DNA from: Doryteuthis pealeii
Taxonomy: Eukaryota; Mollusca; Cephalopoda; Myopsida; Loliginidae
Reading direction: 5' to 3'
DNA: 64,000 nt
Assembly (NCBI GenBank): GCA_023376005.1
Contig: CM042138.1
Coordinates: 99,386,619 to 99,450,618, forward strand
The stretch's first letter is position 1, and every line of letters starts with the position of its first letter. Positions 31,782-41,741 of the stretch are shown piece by piece. The notes below the pieces were generated by a model that was not told the DNA's origin, did no database searches, and saw only the letters and a list, made by a program, of their open reading frames with translations. The translations under genes were made by a program, and so were the position numbers.

Positions 31782-31892
31782 TAGCAGGATCTGTGGATAT
31801 ACCACAGTATGATAATTTAATCATTACATCGTTTGATGTGTTCAATTAAGAGCAAATAGTTCAGTATGTAAAAAGTGTAATAGTCTTGATTT

Positions 31893-31894
<2 letters not shown>

Positions 31895-31963
<69 letters not shown>
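31895..31963. repeat. (CT)n(CA)n microsatellite
   Basis: About 29 CT units then CA units. The RERERERE frame on the other strand is an artefact. Confidence 0.95.
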
Positions 31964-31964
<1 letters not shown>

Positions 31965-32440
31965 TTTTCCTTTCCTTCTTTTCATCTTTTCAATGTTCGA
32001 TTGAAACAGATTAGCGTTATGCTTCAGCACACTCACCATCTCTGTCTATCATTTCTCTACTTTCTTTCTTTTTTTCTTTCTTATTATATTCATTCTGTGT
32101 TTCATGTGTTTCTTTCTTTATTATAAAAACGAATTGGTCTATAATTTAGCTGAGGGGACGACACTCATAAGAAATAAGTGTTCGGCGGATAGGCAACAAC
32201 TGATAATCAGGATTTAGATTTTTGTATTTCATCTTGGATGATTTGAACGATTTTATTTTTAACCAGAGGGTGTTGCAAGATGATAACGGTCGGAAGATTA
32301 AGGAACAATAGTATTAATATATAGATAATAGGTTTGTTAACTAAATGGAATAATCTTCTTTTTGTTACAATTATACAAGACTCAAACAGTTGTTATTTAT
32401 TCAGCTTTATGCTTAGATGTGGCACACATACCTCAGGTGT
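31964..32440. other. Unassigned
   Basis: Nothing recognised apart from T/C-rich stretches. Confidence 0.35.
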
Positions 32441-32442
32441 AT

Positions 32443-32552
32443 TACAGTACCTACTGTTGCTTAACAGGTCACCTGTTAAGTATTGAATTGAACAGGCTTT
32501 TTGCTGTTTGATCTTGGTGATGTAACAGAACCGGTGATTCCATGATTTAATC
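32443..32552 (-). ncRNA. 5S rRNA-derived repeat or pseudogene, copy 1
   Basis: On the minus strand it reads AAATCATGGAATCACCGGTT then CTGTTACATCACC, CAGCAAAAAGCCTGTTCAAT, AATACTTAACAGGTGACC and CAACAGTAGGTACTGTAA. This follows 5S rRNA order (CACCGGTTC..., GATCACCGAAGTTAAGC, GGGCC, GTACTTGGATGGGTGACC, GTGCTGT). Box A is damaged (AGATCAAACAGC), so it is not a working 5S gene. It shares derived bases with the copy at 56964-57074. Confidence 0.7.
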
Positions 32553-32669
32553 TTAAGTGAAGACTCAAATGATTTTTGTAATGCCAGTGAATATGATGAA
32601 ATTATCTGTTTTTGTTTTTGTTTTAGAAAGAAAAGGAACTATCTTTCTAAAGAAGTTAATTACAAACAA

Positions 32670-32935
32670 GGGCCGGGTTAGCTCAGTCGGTAGAGCGTTC
32701 GTCTTGAAACCACAAGGTTCCTGGTTCGAAACCAGCTCTTGCCAACTCAGCGTATGAGTAGCACAGGGATCTGTCCGGTAAAGTAAGGTGTTGATAGTAG
32801 GTGTGGCACTCCACCTCAGACGCAAAAAACATCTCATAGGTCTAGCGCTAGTGAAAAGAAGATAGACTCCCTCGCTGATTGGCTGATACCGACTATAGGC
32901 CACCCCGACGACTTTACTTACTTTACTTACTTATT
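32670..32935 (+). mobile_element. SINE-A, full length
   Basis: A tRNA-like head of about 75 bases has A box TAGCTCAGTCGG (32679-32690) and B box GGTTCGAAACC (32723-32733) with an intact T stem (CTGG/CCAG). The acceptor stem does not pair, which separates it from a tRNA gene. The body contains GTGTGGCACTCCACCTCAGA and GTCTAGCGCTAGTGAAAAG, and it ends GACTTTACTTACTTTACTTA. It is the reference copy for the family and could still be transcribed by Pol III. Confidence 0.88.
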
Positions 32936-33027
32936 TATTGTTTAAAGAACACATTCTTCATTTTATATATATTATATTGGAGAAAGGAAAATAAAATGCT
33001 TCATTACTCATAAGAGCTATGTTTATT

Positions 33028-33236
33028 TATCATGAAATACTAGAAATACTATACAATTGAAAAGCATTTATTACCACTGGTTTCAAAGCAATGTATTAGC
33101 TGCTCAATTTCAAGATCAATCCTTTTAGATATCTTCACTTGATATTCAAAGTGATTTGTCCTGAGGATAAGCAGTTAATGCACTGCTTTGATACCAATGG
33201 TAACAAATGCTTTTTTTTCTCTAGTATTTCATTGAT
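33028..33236. repeat. Fold-back inverted repeat (209 bp)
   Basis: Left arm ATGAAATACTAGA, then AAAGCATTTATTACCACTGG and TTTCAAAGCAATG; the right arm is its inverse (CATTGATAC-like, CCAATGGTAACAAATGCTTT, CTAGTATTTCAT). Arms about 70 bp, spacer about 65 bp. It abuts a SINE-A copy. Confidence 0.8.
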
Positions 33237-33482
33237 TTAGCTCAGTCAGGAGAGCATCCACATAGAAACTGCAAGGTTCCAGGTTTGATACTGGCCCTTG
33301 CCAACTCAGCGCGTGAATAGTACAGCTTAGATCGGTGTAATCAAATGGGTAGCTGATTGTAGATGTGGCCCTCCACCTCAGATGCAAAAACAACAATTTC
33401 CCTGGTCTAGCGCTAGTGAAAAGGGGATAGACTCCCTTGCAGTCCGGCTGATACTGACAATAGGTCATTACATCAACTTTAC
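33237..33482 (+). mobile_element. SINE-A copy
   Basis: TTAGCTCAGTCAGGAGAGC, GGTTTGATACTGGCCCTTGC, CCCTCCACCTCAGATGC, TCTAGCGCTAGTGAAAAGG and ATCAACTTTACT. The extreme 5' end is missing at the junction with the fold-back element. Confidence 0.82.
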
Positions 33483-33487
33483 TACAT

Positions 33488-33540
33488 AGGTTCCAGGTTC
33501 GATACTGGCCCTTGCCAACTCAGTTTATGTGTAGCACAGG
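33488..33540 (+). mobile_element. SINE-A head fragment
   Basis: AGGTTCCAGGTTCGATACTG and GCCCTTGCCAACTCAG only, then microsatellite. Confidence 0.7.
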
Positions 33541-34000
33541 TATGTATGTATATGTATATATATATGTGTGTATATGTATGTATATTTACAAACATGTGTA
33601 TATGCATGTATATAAGTATATGTATATGTATATTCATGTATATATTTGTATGTATATGTATATATGGGTATATATTCATGTATATATTTGTATGTATATG
33701 TATATATATATATGTATATTCATGTATATTTTTGTATGTATATGTATATATGTATATGTATTTTCATGTATATATTTGTATGTATATGTATATGTGTATA
33801 TGTACATACATGTGTATATGCATGTATATATGTATATGTATATATATGTCTATGTATATATATGTGTGTATATGTTTGTATATATGTGTATCTATGTCTA
33901 TGTGTATGTTTGTATATATATGTATGCATATGTCTATGTGTATTTGTATATTTATATATGTGTATATGTATGTATGCATGTCTATGCATATTTGTATATA

Positions 34001-34050
<50 letters not shown>

Positions 34051-34146
34051 GTATGAATATATGTATGTGTGTGTGAGTATATATATATATCTATAATATA
34101 TATATGTATATATATACATATAATATATATATATGTATATATATAC

Positions 34147-34205
<59 letters not shown>

Positions 34206-34207
34206 AT
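33541..34207. repeat. (TATG)/(TA) compound microsatellite
   Basis: ATGTATATGTATATTCATG-type units over 480 bp, then TA blocks (34008-34047, 34152-34196). Frames on both strands (IYVYIYMY) are artefacts. Confidence 0.95.
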
Positions 34208-34688
34208 CAGTTCAATAATCATACTCTAATATAATTTTTACTCTGTTCAAAAGGAACTCAAAGAGAATTTTTACTTATTTTCCACTAAATGTAGAACAAT
34301 AAGAATTGCACAATTTGTCAACCTAATGCCAAGTTATCTTTTCATTAAGTTTCACTTATCTTTTCTAACAGACAAGTATTTAATAAAATAAAAAGAAAAG
34401 AAGCACAACATTTTTAGGTCACTGTCAAATTATGATACAGGCAGCCATTTTCCTTTTTTTTTACAACATCTGTGCACTCTTTTACACATCCTTTATAGAT
34501 GCATAAAAGATAATATTTCCTCACTCTTAACTGGTCATATGACTAGTGAAGCCCCTCTGTGTATTGGGAGGTTGAATATACATCTTAAAACCAAAATCTC
34601 ATTACTGATAGGTAAATTAGTTTTATTCTTACACTGTAAATTTGTATGTAAATTCTTTTTCAGCATTTTATCAACTTTACTCCTAGAG
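34208..34688. other. Unassigned
   Basis: Nothing recognised. Confidence 0.35.
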
Positions 34689-34990
34689 GTTGTAACCCAA
34701 CATATCATATCATTTTGCACTCCATGAACAAATTAAAAACATTCCAGGCCAAATCCAGACCCCTTGAAATTTCAAATCCTACCCGTAGTGAATGGGTTGG
34801 GTAAATAATTTTGTTGTTGTTGTTATCTGATCATTTAGAAATTAGATATATTTGTATATTATTTTCTCTGGTAATAAATGCGAATGTCTATGTGTCACAT
34901 TTTTTTAAACTTTACTGTAGCCCAACATATCATACCACTTTGGACTCCATTAGCAAATTAAAACATTCCATGCCAAATCCAAACCCATTA
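34689..34990 (+). repeat. Direct repeat pair with a SINE-F tail between
   Basis: CCCAACATATCATATCATTT and AACATTCCAGGCCAAATCC (34695-34760) recur as CCCAACATATCATACCACTT and AACATTCCATGCCAAATCC (34920-34983). The SINE-F 3' end (GTGAATGGGTTGGGTAAAT) lies between at 34787-34806. Confidence 0.65.
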
Positions 34991-35061
34991 TCCTGATATT
35001 TGGTATCCCAAGTTTTAATTCCTTATTAATTGTTTTTGGCAATTTTTATATGATTTATTAT

Positions 35062-35481
35062 GACAAATCATAAATAATACAGATTATACAAGGATATTTC
35101 TTGAGTAGTTGAGTAGTAGCTAGTCTTGCTACAGAGATTTTAATTACTGTTGTTAAAGAGCTATGCATTAGACTCTATCTTATTTATAACTTTTGTACCA
35201 AAGGGTAATAATCTATGTTTATCTTTCTTCTGGATTCAATGTTATTATTTGAAAATTCAGATATAACATTTTGGCAATAAGAATTAGATAAAATGTTGGG
35301 TCTGAATTATCAAATGACAACATTGAATCCGGTTAACATAGGTTTATTACCCTTTGATACAAAAGATAGAGTCCAACGCACAGCTCCTTAACAACAGTAA
35401 TTAAAATATTTAGCAAGACTAGCTACTACTCGACTACTCAACTAATACCCTTGTGTAGTCTGTATTATTTATGTGTTTTGT
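35062..35481. mobile_element. Long fold-back element (about 200-bp arms)
   Basis: The left arm (35062-35276) has AAATAATACAGATTATACAA, GAGTAGTAGCTAGTCTTGCT, ATTACTGTTGTTAA and GGATTCAATGTTATTATTTG. The right arm (35289-35481) carries their inverse in reverse order. The loop is about 12 bases. Arms match at a rough estimate of 80-85 percent with a few indels. No coding frame. It may be a fold-back MITE or an inverted dimer of one element; family unknown. Confidence 0.85.
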
Positions 35482-36200
35482 TGGACAAGTTAAACTTTCT
35501 TGTAGGGGAAATATCTTCCCTTACAACATACATTCTAAAACAGAGAAGGTACCAGTATTATCAAATTTCATGTGCTCTGTGTAATAATGTTACATAATTC
35601 ATGGATAGCCTATGAATTATGTAAGTAGTGTAGTATAAATTTTGAATCAGACTTTGTTAGAAAACTCAAATCAGAGGGAGTTAAGTGGAAAGTTACCATT
35701 GGCATGATTGACATGTCGTGACTTCTGCTTGACCCCCTGAAAAATGCACCAGTAGACGCGTGTGAAGTTTTAGTCAGTTGTGACCAGTTACTCATTAAGA
35801 AAAGACATTCTTTCGAGATGTCACTTCTCAATCTGTGCGGTTTTGTGTTGGGGTTGTTTTACTATATAGAAATATATAGAAAAACACCAACTCCTTTTTG
35901 ATTAATTAAAATAAGAAATGCACAGATACCCAAACTGAACAGAGAAGTAGAATCAACCCAGAGAAACAACTCAGAAAACTGCCCAGAGAAGATGGTTGAC
36001 AATGTAGAAAAGAAGAAGAAGAAGAAAACAAGTAAGAACAAATCTATCATCCCCTTAATCTGTCTCTCTCTTGCAATTATATTACCGATGTAAATGGATA
36101 TATAACAATAATCATTTGGAGCCATTTATTACTGAAAACTCAACTTCCTGATGACTAAAACACTTTGAATTTATAGCTTATAAGGCAATTGTGTTCCCGG
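35482..36200. other. Unassigned
   Basis: No recognised feature; a small purine run near 36012. Confidence 0.35.
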
Positions 36201-36203
36201 TTA

Positions 36204-36600
36204 TTGTTACCAACCAGTCACAGAGCTACCAAATTGGGGCTCACATTACCAAAATATTGCAAAACTTTTGGTTCATCTCAGAGAGTATCTGGCAAGCTTT
36301 GCATCTCAGTCCAGTGTGGCTCATCAGCTTCACGATTTTGGCAAAAGTACTCAGAGCTGTTGAATTGTACCTCATGTTACCAAAGTATTGCAAAACCTTT
36401 TACTCACCCGTTTTCAAGGCCGTGCTTTAAGCCATAGAGACAACCTTTGGCAAGTAACACTCAGAGAGTATCAGCCGAGTTTGGCATCTCATAGTTCAGT
36501 TTGTTAATTATCTTTACAACCTCAGTAAAAGTATTCAGAGCCACTGAATTATCCCTTATGTTACCAAAACATTGCAAAACCTTTGACTCATACTAGTAAA
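36204..36600 (+). pseudogene. Three tandem scraps of a mariner transposase N-terminal domain
   Basis: The block TTACCAAAATATTGCAAAAC recurs at 36246, 36378 and 36561 (periods 132 and 183). The middle copy encodes RVSGKLCIS and, in a shifted frame, LHDFGKS-like residues. This is the end of the helix-turn-helix region of mariner transposases and matches the minus-strand relic at 41745-42175. Each scrap lacks the catalytic domain. Confidence 0.65.
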
Positions 36601-36643
36601 AAAAAATCTCATCTTAAATACTAGAAAGCATGCTAGTAAATAT

Positions 36644-37160
36644 GAGGGTGAGTCACAAAGTAATGCCATTTTCTTTATTTAATGTGAAGTTTTTTTTATA
36701 AAACTAAGCCTACATTGAGACCCTAATGAGGCTCAGAGCAAGAATCCGACAGGTAAGTCCCAACTTGCCAATTGACATGCTCGACCATGCACAAGCATCA
36801 GAACAAGGAAGAAAATTTCCTCATTCAGGTGGATAACTTTACCACATCCTCCATACTCACCAGACTATCATCTCTTCAGCCCCATGAAAGAGGGTTTGAG
36901 AGGCAAACATTATTCCAGTGACGAGGGTGTGAAATCTGTAGTGAAGAAGTGACTCAAAGAACAGTCAACAGACTCTTATGGGGCCGGGATACATGCTCTT
37001 ATTCAAAGGTGGAACACTGCTATTGAGAGAATAGTGACTGTGGAGAAGTAGGGATGTGATCCACAGAGGACTAGCTTCATTTTGATGTATGATACATGTT
37101 CTTGTGTTGGTAATTATACCTGTCCTAAACAAAATGGCATTACTTTTTGACATGCTCTCA
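36644..37160 (+). mobile_element. mariner element with large internal deletion (517 bp)
   Basis: Inverted ends TGAGGGTGAGTCACAAAGTA on the left and TGAGAGCATGTCAAAAAGTA inward from the right both continue ATGCCATTTT. TA dinucleotides flank both ends. Inside, plus-strand codons read DHAQASEQGR, then HPPYSPDYHLFSPMKEGLRG, KHYSSDEGVKS and IHALIQRWNTAIERI. YSPDYHLF is the third-Asp block of mariner transposases. The first two Asp blocks and the N-terminal domain are gone and stops interrupt the rest. Confidence 0.88.
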
Positions 37161-37700
37161 TAAATTACAAAGAAAGAATATGATCAAATCATATTTTAGT
37201 TTATTTTGTAACAATAAATAACTTCTGTATTACCATGAATGGTATGTACTTTATTGTTAACATGTGGCTACATCCATTGTATACTTGGACCCAATGTTAA
37301 CCAACCTCTTTCCTTATTCTCGGGGAATTCAAAAGACTCATTGAAATATTACTCAAGCAAATAAGTAGGATATTTCCATACCCCCCCCCTTTTGATTTAT
37401 TATTATGTCTTTGCACCTGTGAATAAGACAATTCTTCCCCGGAATCGGTTCTTTCTTTTCTTTGCAGAATATAGTTAACATGTACTTGTTCAGTCTTTTA
37501 CAGTTAAGACAAAAGTCCAAAACAAATGGAATCTTTTAATGTCTCTACATGAACACGACGGGCTGCCTACTCAAGGCTTCAAAGAATAAGGCTAACAGAA
37601 CAAGAAAACAGAATAAGTTATGTACTATAATATAATAACAAAAAGGAAAGGGCCATGCAACAGAAAGACAATTATCGCAAAATAGAATCTTAAATTACTA
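37161..37700. other. Unassigned
   Basis: A C9 run at 37381-37389; nothing else recognised. Confidence 0.35.
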
Positions 37701-37707
37701 AAAGGGG

Positions 37708-37880
37708 GAGTACTCGTGGTGTAGTGGCTAAAGCACTGGATTGTGACATTGTAGTAAGTAGTATTCAAACTCTAGTCATACTATTACATTGACTTTAGGA
37801 CTAATATCCTTTGGAAAGGTATGAATACCCTTATCCTCCCCCCAGCTATGGGTTAAGTATTACCATTTAGCTTGTTAAAA
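37708..37880 (+). mobile_element. SINE-C, 3' truncated
   Basis: GTGGTGTAGTGGCTAAAGC, TTCAAACTCTAGTC, GGACTAATATCCTTTGG and AGCTATGGGTTAAGTATTAC. The GGTTGATATGCC tail is missing. Confidence 0.72.
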
Positions 37881-37904
37881 ACACTAGTTCATTAACATAT
37901 CAGC

Positions 37905-38045
37905 AGCAGCAGCTGCTGACAGCATGGATTCACATGATTCTCCCTCCCAATCATCCCTATTGGTCATCACTCCTACCAGGTCTTCTGCACAGCATCCAGA
38001 ATCTGCACAGAGTTCATTGATGTAGGTTTTTTGTTAGTGTTAATA
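37905..38045 (-). pseudogene. LINE ORF2 C-terminal fragment
   Basis: Minus strand codons YINELCADSGCCAEDLV-like; aligns with 15775-15965. Confidence 0.65.
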
Positions 38046-39185
38046 GTGACAGGTGGTGAGTAAGAGTCATGGAGTTCCATGCTGTCGACACAAATTTGTG
38101 AGGAATACAAGATGCCATATAGCTGTAAATTATTTGTCTAAAGAATTGTTACTTGAAGATATGAAAGTTTACTAAGGAATATTTTTAGTTTCTTGAAACC
38201 ATATAATGTGTGCACACAAATGATTAATATTAAATAGAAATAATTACTTGAAACAATATAATAATATGTATTAGATAGGAATACTTTCAACTGTACAAAA
38301 GAGTGTGCAAAAAACTCTTTAGAATCAACTGCACAAAAAATGTAAATATAAATGTACAATGAATAAAGCATAAAATAATCCTAGACAGATTTACATGCCA
38401 TTGAAATCAATCAATCAATCTTTTTCCATAATATTTTAACGAGAGATGAAGATGTTTGAAGAATGAGCTTACTGAAAAGTTCTGAAAAATGGGTGTAATC
38501 TAAAAAGAATCACTGAATACAGAACTATTCAAAACATCACTAAGAACTGTACTACAAAATAAATAAGAAGAATTCTTAAAGACAGCTTAAAGCCAGTTTG
38601 ACCAATTAGGTCCCTATTGGGCCCCATGCCAGGGTAATCTACTCTAGTCTTGTCAAATAAACACAATATCATTTCACAGTTGCTTAAACAATGTTCTTTT
38701 GGCTATTTATTTTTTAAAGGTAATCAACAAATTTTATTTTTAGGACTTGCATTAATGCAATCTACCATTTTGTTAACCACTGCTTGTCTGCAAAACCTGT
38801 TTTGGTATTTAATAACCCATGCAGGTTGACAACAAAGATACTGAAACCTAAAAGTAAACTTAAAATGTGAGTTAAAGGACAAAGAACATTTTAATGTAAA
38901 ACTAGACCACTATGTTGGTACTCTATTGTAACAGCAGTCCATGATGATATTGGGACTTTTATTTAGGAAGGAGATGGGGATTCTTATTAACATAGTTATC
39001 TAATTATGTCATGGATTTGTATGATTAAAAATTACATTTAACACAATACAGATATCATAAACTTGGTATGGTGTTGCAGTTTTTGTTTAATTAATAAATT
39101 TTAAGATACTACAGATCTAGGGTCATGCAAAAAATGTTTCCAATTAGGTCCTGCAGATAGAAATGCCAATCCTCTCTCCATAGTT

Positions 39186-39186
<1 letters not shown>
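38046..39186. other. Unassigned, with one SINE tail scrap
   Basis: TAATAACCCATGCAGGTTG near 38810 resembles the SINE-C/repeat D tail. Nothing else recognised. Confidence 0.35.

Positions 39187-39279
<93 letters not shown>
39187..39279. repeat. (CA)n(TA)n microsatellite
   Basis: About 28 CA units then about 17 TA units. Confidence 0.95.
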
Positions 39280-39280
<1 letters not shown>

Positions 39281-39344
39281 TGTAGTGGTGACATAGTTTT
39301 GGTTACAGACAGTTACATAATTTCCATAATAATAAGATATATAT

Positions 39345-39434
39345 ATTGGTAGTATTTAACCGATTGCTGGAGGATAATGGACTTTATATCTTTCCCAAAG
39401 GTATTAGTCTGAAAGTGAATGTAATAGCATGACT

Positions 39435-39466
<32 letters not shown>

Positions 39467-39468
39467 AT

Positions 39469-39511
<43 letters not shown>
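39345..39511 (-). mobile_element. SINE-C body fragment plus TA tract
   Basis: TATTTAACCGATTGCTGG, TTTCCCAAAGGTATTAGTCT and GAAAGTGAATGTAATAGC, then a TA tract from 39435. Confidence 0.65.
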
Positions 39512-39513
<2 letters not shown>

Positions 39514-39936
39514 TTTTTCTCCCATTTACCTCTGGATTTTAATAATTACCCTCTTTTTGCTATATATTGGATGTGAAGAGAAGAAATTAGCACTCATTGA
39601 CACAGAGAATGTTGACACTTTCTGACAATGGATCCTGATCTCATCTTGAACACAAAACATCATCAAAATAAGAAATAAAATATGGATGTTGAAAATGTAA
39701 GAGTGATGCAATACACATAAAACTCATAGAAATTTTTTTTAAAGAAATCACAGAGCTGCTGACATGCATAGGATTACTTTCTGCTTTCAACCCCATGTAA
39801 GCTCTCTCTCTCTCTCTGCCAAACATTTTCTCTCTGTCTCTGTCTCTGTCTGTCTTTGTCTTTCTCTCTTTCTCTCCCTCCTTCAAGTACATGATTAGTA
39901 CTGGCATGATATATACAGGTAATATATATTTGGCAT

Positions 39937-40025
39937 CTCATGTAGTGTAATGTTTAGCAAGCTAGATTAACAGACCATTGTTAGAGAGTTTGATTCTCAT
40001 CAGTACTCTATGCTTCTGGTCTTCT
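39937..40025 (+). mobile_element. SINE-B
   Basis: TCATGTAGTGTAATGTTTAG, CAAGCTAGATTAACAG, GAGTTTGATTCTCATC, ATGCTTCTGGTC. Confidence 0.72.
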
Positions 40026-40057
40026 ATATATAGTGTAGGTAGTTTATATTTGCATTT

Positions 40058-40061
40058 GCAA

Positions 40062-40105
<44 letters not shown>
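40058..40105. repeat. (TA)n(TG)n microsatellite
   Basis: It runs directly into the TGTGGATTACTTATTT direct repeat of the ribozyme locus. Confidence 0.92.
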
Positions 40106-40106
<1 letters not shown>

Positions 40107-40445
40107 GATTACTTATTTATTAATATATATACTCCCACTTTGGTCGCATTCTCTAAATATGGATTTAATTGTAAAATTCACTGTTCTGGCATGTAGCTAA
40201 CTCTCACTTTGTTTACAACGTTAGAGGACTCTAGTGAATTCATTTCCGCTTAGAAATATATCAATTAAATATTCTCCTATATTTGACAGCCGCTACTGGT
40301 CGCATGGGTAAGAGACTTGGCGAACAAAAATTCATTCAGGTCTCAAACCCGGCTAGGGTTAGCTGTTAAAGTATAACCACACTGATGAGAGGTGAAACCT
40401 CGAAACACGTGTCTGTGGATTACTTATTTATTGATATATATACAT
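40103..40445 (+). mobile_element. Retrozyme or Penelope-type terminal repeat with hammerhead
   Basis: TGTGGATTACTTATTTATT occurs at 40103 and again at 40414, 311 bp apart, each continuing ATATATATAC. The second copy starts exactly at the predicted cleavage site of the ribozyme. Known animal retrozymes and Penelope-like elements have tandem terminal repeats bounded by hammerheads with units of this size range. A hammerhead before the first copy is not visible; that position is a TG microsatellite. Confidence 0.65.
40377..40418 (+). ncRNA. Hammerhead ribozyme, type I
   Basis: All core elements are present. Stem I is CCACA (40377-40381) with TGTGG (40414-40418). The core CTGATGA is at 40382-40388. 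Stem II is GAGG / CCTC (40389-40392 and 40398-40401) with loop TGAAA. GAAA is at 40402-40405. Stem III is the self-complementary ACAC/GTGT (40405-40412) with no loop bases, so cleavage probably needs a dimer, as described for Penelope-type hammerheads. C at 40413 is the cleavage-site base of the GUC triplet, so the cut would fall between 40413 and 40414. Activity is inferred from sequence. Confidence 0.85.
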
Positions 40446-40449
40446 ATAT

Positions 40450-40600
40450 ATATATATATGTAGTATATTAAGAAAGAATGAAAAAACACAGGTTTAAATG
40501 AGTTAAGTGGTGAGTTTATAGGCCGACACTGCAGTGTTTCAATCTATTAATTAGATCATCTTTAGGGTATTTGTTGGTATATGGAAGATGATAAGAAATT
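40450..40600 (-). repeat. Penelope-like terminus with a second, degenerate ribozyme-like motif
   Basis: Minus strand: CCCTAAAGATGATCTAATTA then ATAGATTGAAACACTGCAGT and GTCGGCC. GAAA, a palindromic stem III (ACACTG/CAGTGT) and a closing C are present, but CTGANGA reads CTAAAGA and stem I is weak. The adjoining AACACAGGTTTAAAT (40479-40493) also forms the arms of the hairpin at 12139-12256. Confidence 0.4.
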
Positions 40601-40975
40601 TTTATCACAGAATAACAAGAAAAGCGAGTGGTAGTCCTTGTTATTCTGTCTGTTTAAAATTTGAGGTTTGAAAAAAGGAGACGGTTTGAAATATGACGTC
40701 AAATATTCTCTTTTACGGTGTGAGTATGGGACTGTGTAAGTGTGTGTATCGAAAAGAAAGCATTGTGCATTTTTTAGGTGTGTGGTTGCACGTGTGTGTA
40801 TAAATCTTTTGTCTGTGTGTATGTGTGTGTGTGTAAATAAAGAGATGCCTCATTCTTATGAATCCATGTATTATTTCCTGACCATTGACTATACCATATT
40901 TTGATATCGTTTTTCTTCATCAATATAGATATAATTTATCAAAATTATTACACACAGACTTTGCTTTGCATATTT
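40600..40975. other. Unassigned flank of the ribozyme locus
   Basis: A TGTGTG-rich patch near 40790-40840; no coding signal. Confidence 0.35.
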
Positions 40976-41170
40976 ACCAACAGGAGTAGGATGTGACATA
41001 ATGTAAATTTCTTAAGCAGAGTTAGATAGATTTGAATTCAGAGTTTTCCCTTCTCTTAGACTGGTTACCTAACCATGGTTAAAGATCCCAGTCTGCCCTA
41101 CTATTTACCCATAGCTGTAGGGAGAAATTGGGTTGTCAAGTCCATTTCATGTGATAATAACCATTAAACT
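40976..41170 (-). mobile_element. SINE-E, truncated head
   Basis: AGGATGTGACATAATG, AGAGTTTTCCCTTCTCTTAG, ACCTAACCATGGTTAAAG, CTATTTACCCATAGCTG. Confidence 0.7.
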
Positions 41171-41284
41171 CCCCCAGTTTTTGCTTTACTTAAATCAAAG
41201 ATTTTACTTAAAACTGAAGAAGCAAAGAAACCTACTAGTGTATACCAATTAGTGCAATGAGTATTCACATCTATATACTAGTGA

Positions 41285-41365
41285 TGATTTATAATCTTGT
41301 CTGGTAGAGAATTAACATGTGTGGTGAGTTCAATCATCTTGAGTGTTACATAATAAATGACTGGT
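41285..41365 (+). mobile_element. SINE-B remnant
   Basis: GTGAGTTCAATCATCTTGAG and TACATAATAAATGACTGG, degenerate. Confidence 0.4.
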
Positions 41366-41740
41366 TCCAAACTGAACTAAGACTTGTGGCTAAGATACTA
41401 GCATATTTCCTAACTCTGTCTGTAGAGAGTAGACAGGTAAAAAGCCAAAAATTTAAATGCTGATTTTCTTAGCAGGCTGGAACTTTCTACATGGAAGATT
41501 GGTGAAACACTATTTTTGTCCTAATTTTCCTTGATTTGGACTTTAGCTCTATAAACGTAGATTAGTATCTTTATTGTTATATACAAAAGTTTTTTTGCCC
41601 TCCTGCCCTTTTCTGGTGTTTTGCCTTCTCAATTTTCAAATATTTTCCTTTACATTTTTACCTGATTTTAATTGTATTTAATTTTTTTAATCATTAAAAA
41701 AAAACAGAAATAAGGAAGTAGAGAAATGTTTAAATACTAG
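41366..41740. other. Unassigned
   Basis: No recognised feature. Confidence 0.3.
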
Positions 41741-41741
41741 G

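Noticed and set aside
32670..32744. A functional tRNA gene
   Set aside because: A and B boxes and the T stem are good, but the acceptor strands do not pair and the sequence continues into a SINE body and TTACTTAC tail found in other copies.
33512..34154. Open frames of 136-194 codons on both strands
   Set aside because: Microsatellite translation; no start context, domain or splice signal.
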